Positions 17,181 to 26,487 of a DNA stretch of 48,616 nucleotides are shown here, in pieces. The notes under the pieces are model-generated. The model had not been told where the DNA came from. It did not search any database and saw only the letters and a list, made by a program, of their open reading frames with translations. The stretch is from NCBI GenBank assembly GCA_051886215.1, contig JBJEXX010000059.1, positions 1 to 48,616 of the forward strand, given 5' to 3'. The position numbers were made by a program, and so were the translations under genes. Every line of letters begins with the position of its first letter. The stretch's first letter is position 1. This stretch comes from JBJEXX01 sp051886215. GTDB taxonomy: Bacteria; Bacillota_I; Bacilli_A; RF39; UBA660.

Positions 17181-18011
17181 ATGACTGGGCAAATAACAAA
17201 AATAATAAGTAATTTATATACTGTAACTACAACTGATGGTAATATTTATAATTGTCATTCAAGAGGGAAATTTAGAAAAGAAAAAATAATTCCTCTTGTT
17301 GGTGATTATGTAGAATTTGATAATAAAAATAACTATATTTTAAAAATATTACCTAGAAAAAATACTCTTATTAGACCAATGGTTTGTAATATAGATCAAG
17401 CTATAATCATTACCAGTCTTAAAAATCCAGATTTTTCATTAAATTTGTTAGATAAATTAATTGCTATTATGGAATACTATAAAGTAAAACCAATTATTTG
17501 TATAACAAAAATGGATTTAATTAATAAAGAAGAATTAAATAAAATAAAACAAGAAATAAATTATTATACTAATATAGGTTATAGTGTTTACTATAATGAT
17601 CAAATAGAAAAAATAAAACAAATATTTAAAGATAAAACAACCGTTTTCACAGGACAAACTGGTGCTGGAAAATCAACATTACTAAATAAGTTAGATATGA
17701 ATTTAAATTTAGAAACAGGTGAAGTTTCCAAAGCTTTAGGTAGAGGAAGGCATACAACAAGACATGTTGAACTTATTAATATGTATCAAGGTAAAGTTTT
17801 AGATACTCCCGGTTTTTCTTCTATTTCTTTTTCGCATATTCCAAAAGAAGAAATTAAAGATCTATTTATAGAATTTAAAAATTATCCTTGCATATATAAA
17901 GATTGCAATCATATAGAAGAAAAAGAATGTAAAATAAAAGAAGCTGTTTCTAATAATAATATTTTAAAAAGTAGATACGAAAATTATATAAAAATAATGC
18001 AAAGTAGGTGA
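17181..18011 (+). CDS. rsgA: Ribosome small-subunit GTPase RsgA
   Basis: A 276-residue circularly permuted GTPase acting late in 30S maturation. An N-terminal OB fold (about 1-65) comes first. The G motifs appear in permuted order: TKMD (G4) near 109, GQTGAGKST (G1) near 158 and DTPG (G3) near 210. A C-terminal zinc-binding region has CIYKDCNHIEEKEC. Length is near the Bacillus value of 298. It follows prkC by 8 bases with AGGAGG and ends in TGA, which shows TGA is a stop in this organism. Confidence 0.95.
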   Translation: MTGQITKIISNLYTVTTTDGNIYNCHSRGKFRKEKIIPLVGDYVEFDNKNNYILKILPRKNTLIRPMVCNIDQAIIITSLKNPDFSLNLLDKLIAIMEYYKVKPIICITKMDLINKEELNKIKQEINYYTNIGYSVYYNDQIEKIKQIFKDKTTVFTGQTGAGKSTLLNKLDMNLNLETGEVSKALGRGRHTTRHVELINMYQGKVLDTPGFSSISFSHIPKEEIKDLFIEFKNYPCIYKDCNHIEEKECKIKEAVSNNNILKSRYENYIKIMQSR

Positions 18012-18015
18012 TAAT

Positions 18016-18669
18016 ATGAAGAAAATATCCGCATCATTTTTAAGTAGTATGGATGTAGAAAGAGATTTAACTATTTTAAATGAAACTGATGTAGATTATA
18101 TTCATGTTGATGTCATGGATGGTAAATTTGTTCATAATAAGACTATGCCCTTTAGAATGATGAAAAACATATATAAATTCACATCAAAGAGATTAGATGT
18201 ACATTTAATGGTAGAAAAGCCCTTAAAATTAATCAAAAAATATGCAAGTCTAAATACAGAATATATAACTATTCACTCTGAAATAGAAGAAGATATTCCT
18301 TATTTATTAGATACTATTGAAAGTTTTGGAATAAAAAAAGGTTTATCTATAAATCCAGATACTTCAATTGAAAAAATTATTCCATATTTAGATCAAATAG
18401 ATTTAGTATTAGTTATGTCTGTATATCCTGGTGAAGGTGGACAAACATTTATAAAAGAAACAATTTCTAAAGTAGATGCTTTAAAGAAAATTATAAAAGA
18501 AAAAAAACTATCAACACTAATTAGCGTTGATGGCGGAATAAATGATAAAACTTCTAAAGAGTTGAAAAATGCTGATATCTTAGTAAGTGGTAGCTATATT
18601 GTAAATAGTGATAATTTTGAAGAAAGAATAAATATATTACGAGGTAAGAAAAATGGAAGAAAAAAGTAA
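18016..18669 (+). CDS. rpe: Ribulose-phosphate 3-epimerase
   Basis: A 217-residue TIM-barrel enzyme of the pentose phosphate pathway interconverting ribulose-5-P and xylulose-5-P. Key motifs are HVDVMDGKFV with metal-binding His and Asp, DVHLMVEKP, VLVMSVYPGEGGQ and the phosphate-binding VDGGIN with a catalytic Asp. Position after rsgA is as in Bacillus. The next gene overlaps its last 17 bases. Thiamine pyrophosphokinase (thiN), which follows in Bacillus, is replaced by an unknown membrane-anchored gene. Confidence 0.94.
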   Translation: MKKISASFLSSMDVERDLTILNETDVDYIHVDVMDGKFVHNKTMPFRMMKNIYKFTSKRLDVHLMVEKPLKLIKKYASLNTEYITIHSEIEEDIPYLLDTIESFGIKKGLSINPDTSIEKIIPYLDQIDLVLVMSVYPGEGGQTFIKETISKVDALKKIIKEKKLSTLISVDGGINDKTSKELKNADILVSGSYIVNSDNFEERINILRGKKNGRKK

Positions 18670-19180
18670 TAAAAAAAATAATATAAAAATCATAATATTA
18701 TTTCTACTAGCATTCGTATTTATAATGTTTTTACCACAATTAAGATCATATATTCACATAAAAAAATATGAACAAGTGGAGCAAGAAAAGTTAAATCAAA
18801 AACAGGAAGAAGAAACAAAAGAACAACAAAAAAATACTTTAAGTACTATGATATGTTCTCCTAGTGATGATAATGAAGTTAATTATTATTTATCCTATAA
18901 TAAAAATGGATTGCAAAAATATACTAAAGTAGAAAGTTATGAAGTAGAAGCAAATGAACAAGAAAAATTAGAAGAATGCGAAAAAGAACAAGAATCTACA
19001 GAAACTGGAATAGAAATAAAATGTGAAGTCAATAACGGAACATTTTCTAAATCTACTACATATGATTTTACTAAAATGAAAGAAAGTTATAGAAAAGATA
19101 ATATATTTGATTTTACTTACAATGACTCAATAAATAAAATAAAAACAAATTTAGAGAATAGAGAATATACCTGTGGATAA
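18653..19180 (+). CDS. Small membrane-anchored protein of unknown function
   Basis: The 175-residue product has a Lys/Asn-rich start, one membrane segment (about 12-30), and a Glu/Gln/Lys coiled-coil-like stretch (about 37-62). An extracytoplasmic domain follows with four cysteines (TMICSP, EECEKE, IKCEV and the C-terminal TCG), suggesting disulfides. It overlaps rpe by 17 bases and is the last gene before a strong hairpin, so it is part of the prkC operon. It may have an envelope role because the operon encodes the wall-sensing kinase; this is inference. Confidence 0.75.
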   Translation: MEEKSNKKNNIKIIILFLLAFVFIMFLPQLRSYIHIKKYEQVEQEKLNQKQEEETKEQQKNTLSTMICSPSDDNEVNYYLSYNKNGLQKYTKVESYEVEANEQEKLEECEKEQESTETGIEIKCEVNNGTFSKSTTYDFTKMKESYRKDNIFDFTYNDSINKIKTNLENREYTCG

Positions 19181-19181
19181 G

Positions 19182-19213
19182 ATATATTAAATATTAATAT
19201 ATTTTATTTTTTT
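19182..19213 (+). terminator. Intrinsic terminator of the rlmN-rpe operon
   Basis: A perfect nine-base inverted repeat (ATATATTAA, loop ATA, TTAATATAT) runs into TTTATTTTTTT. The stem is all A-T, so it may be weak. Confidence 0.6.
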
Positions 19214-19236
19214 CCACAAAACTTAGGAGGAGCAGT

Positions 19237-19833
19237 ATGCCTAGCAAAACATTTTTAAATTTACCTAAAGAAAAAAAAGTAAAATTTGTAAAAGAATCAT
19301 TAATGGAATTTTCTAATCATTCATTAAAAGAGGCTTCCATAAATAAAATAGTCAAACAAGCCAATATTGCGAGAGGAAGTTTTTATCAATACTTTGATGA
19401 TATCTATGATTTATATGATTATATATTAGAAGTATCTAGAGAAAAATTAGATATGTCATTTACTAAAAGTATAAAAAAGACAAAAGATATAAGAAAAACA
19501 TTTATTGAATATTTTAATACTTTATTAGAATATGGAACTAAAAAAAGTAATATAAAATATTTTCATAATGTATTTTTAGATATGACTTTTTATAAAATAA
19601 AAAATGATTTTAATAAAAGAAAACAAGAATTAATATGTTTAATATTATCTAATATAGATAAAGAAAAAATAAACAAAGTAGGTAAAGATTATTTTATTTT
19701 CATAATAGAATCATTATATATAGAAACAATAAATTCCGCAATGGAAGTATTTGTATATCATAAAAATAAAAAACAAGTAATAGAAGAATATACTAAAAGA
19801 ATAGAATTTATTACTACTAATATGTATATATAA
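19237..19833 (+). CDS. TetR/AcrR-family transcriptional regulator
   Basis: The 198-residue protein has an N-terminal helix-turn-helix of the TetR type (INKIVKQANIARGSFYQYFD, about 33-53) preceded by the usual helix. An alpha-helical ligand domain with a C-terminal hydrophobic, Lys-rich end follows. TetR proteins usually repress a neighbouring or divergent gene; there is no adjacent transporter here, so the target is unclear. It follows a terminator and has AGGAGGAG as RBS. No obvious palindromic operator was seen in the short upstream region. Confidence 0.88.
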   Translation: MPSKTFLNLPKEKKVKFVKESLMEFSNHSLKEASINKIVKQANIARGSFYQYFDDIYDLYDYILEVSREKLDMSFTKSIKKTKDIRKTFIEYFNTLLEYGTKKSNIKYFHNVFLDMTFYKIKNDFNKRKQELICLILSNIDKEKINKVGKDYFIFIIESLYIETINSAMEVFVYHKNKKQVIEEYTKRIEFITTNMYI

Positions 19834-19855
19834 CTTTAAAAAATAAGTTTTTTTT
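19832..19855 (+). terminator. Short intrinsic terminator after the TetR gene
   Basis: AACTT, an eight-base loop and AAGTT are followed by a T run. The stem is only five pairs, so support is modest. Confidence 0.45.
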
Positions 19856-19884
19856 GTTACAATAGATATATAAGGAGGTTTGTT

Positions 19885-20232
19885 ATGAAAGTAAAAAATT
19901 TATATATAGTAAACACTAAATTAATTACAAAAGTTATTAATCATAGTAACTTTAATAAAGAAGTAACTAGTATTGATAATGGCTATAAAATTGTAGAAAA
20001 ACGTATTTATAAAGGAACTTATCAAAAAAAACCATCAAAGAAATTCTTTATTCCTGAAACAAATCAAGCTATAGATCTTTATTATGGGCAAGATCAAGGT
20101 GAAATATATAGAACAAGACCAGTTTATCCATTAAATAAATACTATAAAAAAGAAGATATTACATTAGATGAAATAAATGAATTAGAAAAAGAATTAAATG
20201 AAAAAGGTTTAAAAAAACAAAAGAAGAGATAA
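19885..20232 (+). CDS. Small basic protein of unknown function
   Basis: The 115-residue product is Lys/Tyr-rich with no signal peptide or cysteines. It contains YKIVEKRIYKGTYQKKPSKK and a C-terminal helical Glu/Lys segment. RBS AGGAGG lies before the ATG. It is followed after 1 base by the metallo-hydrolase gene, so the two are one transcript. No family recognised. Confidence 0.7.
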   Translation: MKVKNLYIVNTKLITKVINHSNFNKEVTSIDNGYKIVEKRIYKGTYQKKPSKKFFIPETNQAIDLYYGQDQGEIYRTRPVYPLNKYYKKEDITLDEINELEKELNEKGLKKQKKR

Positions 20233-20233
20233 T

Positions 20234-20767
20234 ATGAATATAGAAATAATAAAGACAGGATATTTAGAAGAAAATTGTTATCTTTTGATTAAGGATAACA
20301 ATTGTTTAATAATAGATCCTGGAGATGATTTTGATCTTATACAAGACCAAATTAAAACTTTGAATGTAGTTGCGGTATTAATTACTCATCATCATTTTGA
20401 TCATATAGGTGCATTAGAACAAATAAAAAAAGAATATAAAGTAAATGTATATGATAATAATAATTTAAAAGAAGAAGAGACAAATATTGAAAATTTTAAT
20501 TTTGAAGTTATCTTTACTAAAGGACATAGTAATGACTCAATAAGTTTTTATTTTAAAGAATATAATTCTATTTTTGTAGGAGATTTTATTTTTAAAAATT
20601 CTATAGGACGTTGTGATTTAGAAACAGGAGATTATAAAGAAATGCAAAAGTCCATAAATAAATTTAAATTAAAATTTAAAAATAATAAAAACTTAATAAT
20701 ATATCCAGGTCATGGAGATGTTACAAATATTGAACAAGAATTAAAACATAATATATATTTACAATAA
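20234..20767 (+). CDS. Metallo-beta-lactamase-fold hydrolase (glyoxalase II-like)
   Basis: The 177-residue MBL-fold protein has the metal-binding motif THHHFDHIG (HxHxDH) near residue 55. Further ligands are in KGHSNDS, VGDFIF (Asp) and the C-terminal PGHGD. This is the short YcbL/glyoxalase-II-like form without a C-terminal substrate domain. Such enzymes hydrolyse thioesters such as S-lactoylglutathione or unknown metabolites; substrate cannot be assigned from sequence. It is the second gene of a three-gene operon with a 9-base gap to the next. Confidence 0.9.
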   Translation: MNIEIIKTGYLEENCYLLIKDNNCLIIDPGDDFDLIQDQIKTLNVVAVLITHHHFDHIGALEQIKKEYKVNVYDNNNLKEEETNIENFNFEVIFTKGHSNDSISFYFKEYNSIFVGDFIFKNSIGRCDLETGDYKEMQKSINKFKLKFKNNKNLIIYPGHGDVTNIEQELKHNIYLQ

Positions 20768-20776
20768 GGAGATTTT

Positions 20777-21928
20777 ATGGATGCATTAGATTGTTTATAT
20801 AAGATTGATAGTAAATTTTTATTAAGCTATTATTTAGATGAAATAATTACAAAAGATAAACCAATATTAAATCACAGTAGAATTGGTATTAAAGATGAAA
20901 AAGAGACAAAAATAATACCACTAGAGATGGTACTAGAAAATATAAAAAAGAAGTTTGATAATTTATCAAGTATTACTTTTTCATTTGAAGATATAGATCG
21001 TTATAAAGAATTATTAGAAGCCTTAGATAAAGTTGATTTAGATTGTGATATTTTAGTACAATTTGATGAAAATAAGTATTCACTTAATGATGTCGCCAAA
21101 GTTGCTTCAAGTAAAACAAAAATAATTAGTCCTTTAATTAGTTATAAAAATATTACTACTGTTGATAAAGAAAATAGAAAGAATTTAGATTATATAAGTA
21201 TGGATTTAAATACTATAAATTTAAATTCTAGTATAATGTCTAATGAAGAATTTTTAGCTTATGTTGATAAAGTAGTTGAAAAAATAAATAAATCTGCTAA
21301 AGATGATAAAGAAAAAGTATTATTATTAGATAAATATTTTAAAAAGAATTTTAAATATGATTATAAACTTATAAAAGAAAATAAAAAAACAAGTAAAAAT
21401 AAAGAATCACAATCATATTATGCTCAATCACTATTTAAAAGAAAAAAAGGAGTTTGTGCTTCTTTTGCCTCATTAGCTACAGTTGTATTAAATCATCCAG
21501 AATTAAATATAGAAACAAACTATGTACGTGGAAAAAATCATGCTTGGAATGAAATTAAAATTGATGATGATTGGTATAGTTTTGACTTTTCTTATAATAC
21601 AGCTCATAAAGTTTTAGTTTCCAATTTTTTTATAAAAATGATTTCTGTATCAATGAAAGAAATATCTTTAATAAAAAGTGACAAAGTACAAAAAGTGGGT
21701 AAATGGTTTTTAAATAATATTTATAGTAGTTTTTTAGGAGATTCTTTTGTAAAAAAACCTCAATCTGCAGAAGTAAGAGAAGGTAAATATAATTATGAAA
21801 CAAAAGAGTATGAAAATTTAGGATTTGATAAATATAAAACAATGCCTAAAGAAGAACTATTAGAAGTTTATAAAAAAATAGCTAATGTAGATGTAAATAT
21901 AAATGAAACAAGTAATAAAAAAAGATAA
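20777..21928 (+). CDS. Transglutaminase-like (papain-fold) protein
   Basis: The 383-residue protein has a transglutaminase-like core with a Cys-His-Asp triad: Cys227 in KKGVCASFASLA, His255 in NHAWNEI, and Asp in SFDFSYN. No signal peptide is seen, so it appears cytoplasmic. An N-terminal region of about 190 residues has repeated short beta/alpha segments (LNLNSSI-type) and no known motif. Bacterial members are usually proteases or amidases rather than crosslinking enzymes. A strong terminator follows. Substrate unknown. Confidence 0.85.
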   Translation: MDALDCLYKIDSKFLLSYYLDEIITKDKPILNHSRIGIKDEKETKIIPLEMVLENIKKKFDNLSSITFSFEDIDRYKELLEALDKVDLDCDILVQFDENKYSLNDVAKVASSKTKIISPLISYKNITTVDKENRKNLDYISMDLNTINLNSSIMSNEEFLAYVDKVVEKINKSAKDDKEKVLLLDKYFKKNFKYDYKLIKENKKTSKNKESQSYYAQSLFKRKKGVCASFASLATVVLNHPELNIETNYVRGKNHAWNEIKIDDDWYSFDFSYNTAHKVLVSNFFIKMISVSMKEISLIKSDKVQKVGKWFLNNIYSSFLGDSFVKKPQSAEVREGKYNYETKEYENLGFDKYKTMPKEELLEVYKKIANVDVNINETSNKKR

Positions 21929-21929
21929 T

Positions 21930-21955
21930 AACCTAATTACATAATTAGGTTTTTT
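21930..21955 (+). terminator. Intrinsic terminator
   Basis: AACCTAATTA, loop CA, TAATTAGGTT, then T-rich sequence; the ten-base arms are a perfect inverted repeat. Confidence 0.85.
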
Positions 21956-22019
21956 AATAAATTTTATCAATTTCACAAATATTACATATTAATATGTATA
22001 ATAGATACTGGAGGTAACT

Positions 22020-22679
22020 ATGAAGATTTTAGTGGTAGATGATGAAAAATTAATTAGAGAAGTAATAAAGGAATACTTATTAAATGATAATTACGAAGTG
22101 TTAGAAGCAAGTAATGGAACCAGCGCTATAGAAATATGTAAAAAAGAAAATATAGACCTTATCATTATGGATATAATGATGCCTAAACTAGATGGTTTTT
22201 CTGCAATAAGAGAAATATTTAAAACAAAAAAAATCCCTACAGTTATGTTATCAGCTAGAGGAGAAGAATATGATAAATTATTAGGGTTTGAGCTAGGAAT
22301 AGAAGATTATGTAACTAAACCATTTTCACCTAAAGAACTTATGGCTAGAATAAAAGTAATATTAAAAAGAGATAATAAAGAACACCAAAAATATATATAT
22401 GAAACTTTAGTTGTAGATGTAGTTGCGCACACTGTAACCATAGATGATAAAGAAATAGAACTAACACCTAAAGAATATGATTTATTAGTAAATTTCTTTC
22501 AAAATGAAAATGTGGCATTATCTAGAGAACAATTACTATCTACAATTTGGGGTTATGACTTTTTTGGAGATGATAGAACAGTAGATACTCATATAAAAAT
22601 GTTAAGAAATAAATTAGGAAAATATAGAGACATTATAAAAACCGTAAGAAGTGTAGGTTATAAACTTGAAACAAAATAA
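22020..22679 (+). CDS. OmpR/PhoB-family response regulator
   Basis: A 219-residue regulator with a receiver domain (1-115) containing the acidic pair in VVDDEK, phospho-acceptor Asp51 in LIIMDIMMPK and the conserved Lys in YVTKPF. The C-terminal winged helix (about 125-219) has TPKEYDLLVNF and VDTHIKMLRNKLG. It works with the sensor kinase encoded in an overlap of 14 bases. A TATAAT at 21997-22002 is the likely -10. The regulon is not known; nothing in the window carries an obvious direct-repeat target. Confidence 0.94.
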   Translation: MKILVVDDEKLIREVIKEYLLNDNYEVLEASNGTSAIEICKKENIDLIIMDIMMPKLDGFSAIREIFKTKKIPTVMLSARGEEYDKLLGFELGIEDYVTKPFSPKELMARIKVILKRDNKEHQKYIYETLVVDVVAHTVTIDDKEIELTPKEYDLLVNFFQNENVALSREQLLSTIWGYDFFGDDRTVDTHIKMLRNKLGKYRDIIKTVRSVGYKLETK

Positions 22680-24057
22680 AACTAAATCTTTACATTTTAA
22701 AGTTTGGTTTTATTTAATTATATTTTCCTTATCTGTTATTATATTTTTATGGGTATGCCAAATCTTATCTTTAGATTTATTCTATCAATATTCTAAATCA
22801 AAAGAATTGGATACAATTGCGTATAAGATAGATTTACATTATAAAGATGATAATTTTTATGCTTATTTAGATAATATATCTCAGTATACTGATGCTTGTA
22901 TACAAATATATACTAAAGAAGAAAATATTTATGCCTCGTCACAATCAAATATTCAATGTTTTATTGATAGTAAAGATAATAGTTCCATAGATTATAAAAA
23001 CGATTTTATAACTAGTAATTTAAAAAAGAAAAGATACACTATCACTAATAGGAATAACAATAAAAAAACTATTATTTATGCTAGAAAGATAGATAATGGC
23101 GTATATTTATTTGTTAATATGAGTTTAACTCCTTTAAACACAACTAAAGAAACTCTAAAAAAACAATTAAGATTTTTAGCTTTTATAGTTTTAATATTAT
23201 CATTTATCATTGCTTATGTAATATCAAAACTATTATCAAAACCAATAGAGGATATAAATAATTTTGCTAAAGAATTAGGCCAAGGTAATTATAAAGCAAA
23301 GTTAGAAAATAATTCTGACATTACAGAAATACAAGAACTAACAGAGACTCTTAATTATACCAAAGATGCTTTATCTAAGACAGATTCAGTTAGAAAAGAA
23401 TTAATGGCTAATGTATCTCATGATTTAAAAACACCACTAACTATGATTAAAGCTTATGCTGAAATGGCTAGAGATTTAAATAAAGATAATATAGAAAAAA
23501 GAGAAGATAATTTAAATATAATAATAGAAGAAACAGATAGATTAAATTTATTAGTAAATGATATATTAGATTTAACAAAAATGGAAGATAGTAAAGAAAA
23601 ATTAAATTATGAAAAAGTTGATCTTGATAAGCTTATTAGAACTATTATAAAAAGATATGATTTATATAAAGAAAAAGGTTATACAATTATATATAAAGGT
23701 AGTAAAAAAGCATATGTTAATATAGACGTAAAAAGAATTGAACAAGTACTATATAATTTAATTAATAACGCAATTAATTATACAGGAGAAGATAAAACAG
23801 TAACTATAAAACTAATAAATAATTTAAATAATTATATAGTAGAAGTAATAGATACAGGTAAAGGAATAGATAAAGAAGAACTTAATTTGATCTGGGATAA
23901 ATATTATAAAAGTGATAAAACTCATTCAAGATTATTCTTAGGTACCGGAATAGGTTTATCTATTGTAAGAAGTATTTTAGTTAAACATAACTTTAAATAT
24001 GGAGTAAATAGTATTAAAAATAAAGGAACTACTTTCTATTTTGAAATAAAAAAATAA
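22666..24057 (+). CDS. Membrane sensor histidine kinase
   Basis: The 463-residue kinase has a first membrane segment (about 13-34), an extracellular loop to about 165, a second membrane segment (about 168-190) and a HAMP-like linker. The DHp box follows with His252 in NVSHDLKTPLTM, then an ATPase domain with NLINNAINYTG, DTGKGI and GTGIGLSIV. It starts with TTG at 22666 inside the regulator gene; the next in-frame ATGs would remove the first membrane segment, so the TTG is needed. The extracellular part has three Cys residues (TDACIQI, NIQCFID) and no recognised sensing domain. Confidence 0.92.
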   Translation: MKQNKTKSLHFKVWFYLIIFSLSVIIFLWVCQILSLDLFYQYSKSKELDTIAYKIDLHYKDDNFYAYLDNISQYTDACIQIYTKEENIYASSQSNIQCFIDSKDNSSIDYKNDFITSNLKKKRYTITNRNNNKKTIIYARKIDNGVYLFVNMSLTPLNTTKETLKKQLRFLAFIVLILSFIIAYVISKLLSKPIEDINNFAKELGQGNYKAKLENNSDITEIQELTETLNYTKDALSKTDSVRKELMANVSHDLKTPLTMIKAYAEMARDLNKDNIEKREDNLNIIIEETDRLNLLVNDILDLTKMEDSKEKLNYEKVDLDKLIRTIIKRYDLYKEKGYTIIYKGSKKAYVNIDVKRIEQVLYNLINNAINYTGEDKTVTIKLINNLNNYIVEVIDTGKGIDKEELNLIWDKYYKSDKTHSRLFLGTGIGLSIVRSILVKHNFKYGVNSIKNKGTTFYFEIKK

Positions 24058-24090
24058 AACTTTTTAGTTATACTATAAAAGTTTTTATTT
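24056..24090 (+). terminator. Intrinsic terminator of the two-component operon
   Basis: AAAACTTTT, a 12-base loop and AAAAGTTTT, then T-rich sequence. The left arm overlaps the kinase stop. Confidence 0.65.
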
Positions 24091-24095
24091 TTGTA

Positions 24096-24104
24096 TGATA
24101 TAAT
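24096..24104 (+). promoter_or_regulatory. Extended -10 element upstream of addB
   Basis: TGA-TATAAT forms an extended -10 with no convincing -35, 27 bases before the addB ATG. Confidence 0.5.
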
Positions 24105-24131
24105 AATTTTAGTTATAAAGTGGGTGATAAT

Positions 24132-26465
24132 ATGTTTAATGATTTAAAAAAAGACACAATAATAATTACAAATAATTCTTATAAAAAAAACATATTAAAA
24201 GAATTATCAAAAGATGATAAATTATATCCCACAACTTTTATGTCTTTAAAAGAATTTATAGATAATTATTACTTTACTTATGATGAAAAAGCAATATATT
24301 ACTTAATGACAACTTATCATTATAAATATGATGTTGCCAAAGTTTATTTAGATAATTTAATATATATAGAAGATATTAACTATCCTTCAGATAAATTAAA
24401 TTACTTAGTTAAATTAAAACAAGAATTAAAAGAAAATAATCTTTTAATATATAATGAACTATTTAAGTGTTTTATAAAAGATAAAGATATTATAGTATAT
24501 AATTTATATTTAGATAAATTTGTACTAGATGTCTTAAAAAAACTTAACGCTAAAGTAATTAATAAAGAATTAAAGAATAATTCTATTACTGTATATCCTT
24601 TTAATAATATTAAAGAAGAAGTAAAGTTTATTTTTACTGAAATATCAAAATTATTAGAAAAAGGTATTTCTTATAATAATATAAAATTAATTAATTTAAC
24701 TGAAGAATATCATAATGAATTTAAAAGAGTATCATCGTTTTATAAAATACCAATTAAATTCCAAATGAATACCTATTTTGAAACAGAAATAGTACAAAAA
24801 TTTATAGAACTTATACAAATTTATAATTTAAATGATGCATTAAATAAATTAAAAGAAATATATGATTTTTCTAATCTAGAAAATAATAATATATATAATA
24901 AAATAATAAATATTTGTAATAAAATTATCTTTGTTAAAGAAAAAGAAATATTTACAAATATGTTTATAGAATTAATAAAAAAAGAACAAATAAAAGAAAA
25001 TATAGGAATAGATATAATAAATTTAGAAGATTATATAGATGATTCTTATTATGTCTTTGTTATGGGATTTAATCAAAATAGTATTCCTAAAATATTTAAA
25101 GATGAATCGTATATAACAGATAATCTTTTAGAATATATAAATAAAGATTCAGTAATAGAAAAAAATATAAAAGAAAAAGAAAAGACAAAAATAATACTAT
25201 CTAATATAAAAAATTTAACAATTACTTATAAATTAAATTCAAATAAAGAAGTGTGTTATCCATCTAATTTAATAAATGATGATTTATTTAAAATAGAAAA
25301 TTATAATATTAATAATAATATTTCTTATTCTAAAGAAGAAACTATTATTGAATTAGGTAAAAAACTAGATAATTTAAAAAAATATGGAGAAAAAGATAAA
25401 GACTTAGATTTATATTATAATACACTTGATATTAACTATGATACTTATGATAATAAATATAAAACTATTTCTAAAGACAAATTATTAAAATATTTAAATA
25501 ATAATTTATTACTATCATATACAAGTATGAATGATTACTATAAATGCTCCTTTAAATATTACATAAATCATATTTTAAAAGTAGATAAATTTGAAGATAG
25601 TTTTAATATATTTATAGGTAATTTATTTCATTATATTTTATCTATTTGCTTTAATGATAATTTTGATTTTGAAAAAGAATATAATGAATATTTAAATAAG
25701 AGAATATTATCTCCAAAAGAAAAGTTCTTTTGTAAAAAATTAAAAAAAGAATTACTATTTATAATAGAAAATATAAAAGATCAATATCTATTAAGTGATT
25801 TAAAAAATGCTTTATATGAAGAAAATATATATATAAAAATAAATGATAATGTAACATTTAATGGTAAAATAGATAAAATTATGTATAAAGAAATAGATGG
25901 TATTAACTATATTGCGGTAATAGATTATAAGACTGGAAGTACTGATATTTCATTAAAGTATGCTGATTATGGTATAGGATTACAATTACCTGTATATTTA
26001 TATCTTATAAAAAATAGTAATAAATTTAAAAATATTTTATTTACAGGTTTCTATTTACAAAAGATTTTAAATAAAGAAATAAATATTACTCCAGGGAAAA
26101 CATATTTAGATTTAAAAAAAGAATCATTAAAACTAATTGGTTATAGTAATCAAGATACTAGTATTTTATCTAAATTAGATAGAAGTTATGAAGATAGTGA
26201 AATGATAAAAAGTATGAAAATTACTTCTAAAGGATTTTATCATTATGCCAAAATAATGTCTAATGACGAAATAAATAATTTAATAGAAAAAACATTAAAT
26301 AAAATATCACTAGCAAGTGAAAAAATATTAGAAGCAGATTTTAATATAAATCCTAAGATTATAGATGGAGATAATATAGGATGTAAATATTGTAAATATC
26401 AAGATATATGTTTTATAAAAGAAGAAGATAAAGTTTATATAAATACTAAAGAAGATAAAGATTAA
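24132..26465 (+). CDS. addB: AddB/RexB-like nuclease subunit of the AddAB complex
   Basis: The 777-residue protein has a C-terminal PD-(D/E)XK nuclease. SYTSMNDYYKCSFKYY supplies the first iron-sulfur Cys, VIDYKTGS the catalytic Asp and Lys, and CKYCKYQDIC the other three cysteines. AddB-type subunits pair with AddA to resect double-strand breaks. It is shorter than Bacillus AddB (about 1,166), and no Walker A is visible in the N-terminal half, so it is a RexB-like, helicase-inactive version. ATG 24132 is used rather than an in-frame GTG at 24120 because GGGTG lies just before the ATG. addA begins 22 bases downstream. Confidence 0.85.
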   Translation: MFNDLKKDTIIITNNSYKKNILKELSKDDKLYPTTFMSLKEFIDNYYFTYDEKAIYYLMTTYHYKYDVAKVYLDNLIYIEDINYPSDKLNYLVKLKQELKENNLLIYNELFKCFIKDKDIIVYNLYLDKFVLDVLKKLNAKVINKELKNNSITVYPFNNIKEEVKFIFTEISKLLEKGISYNNIKLINLTEEYHNEFKRVSSFYKIPIKFQMNTYFETEIVQKFIELIQIYNLNDALNKLKEIYDFSNLENNNIYNKIINICNKIIFVKEKEIFTNMFIELIKKEQIKENIGIDIINLEDYIDDSYYVFVMGFNQNSIPKIFKDESYITDNLLEYINKDSVIEKNIKEKEKTKIILSNIKNLTITYKLNSNKEVCYPSNLINDDLFKIENYNINNNISYSKEETIIELGKKLDNLKKYGEKDKDLDLYYNTLDINYDTYDNKYKTISKDKLLKYLNNNLLLSYTSMNDYYKCSFKYYINHILKVDKFEDSFNIFIGNLFHYILSICFNDNFDFEKEYNEYLNKRILSPKEKFFCKKLKKELLFIIENIKDQYLLSDLKNALYEENIYIKINDNVTFNGKIDKIMYKEIDGINYIAVIDYKTGSTDISLKYADYGIGLQLPVYLYLIKNSNKFKNILFTGFYLQKILNKEINITPGKTYLDLKKESLKLIGYSNQDTSILSKLDRSYEDSEMIKSMKITSKGFYHYAKIMSNDEINNLIEKTLNKISLASEKILEADFNINPKIIDGDNIGCKYCKYQDICFIKEEDKVYINTKEDKD

Positions 26466-26487
26466 GTATTTTAAAAAGGAGGAAATT

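Noticed and set aside
6076..18011. Use of TGA as tryptophan codon (Mycoplasma code)
   Set aside because: uppS and rsgA end in TGA, Trp is TGG in the coding genes, and no gene needs TGA read-through.
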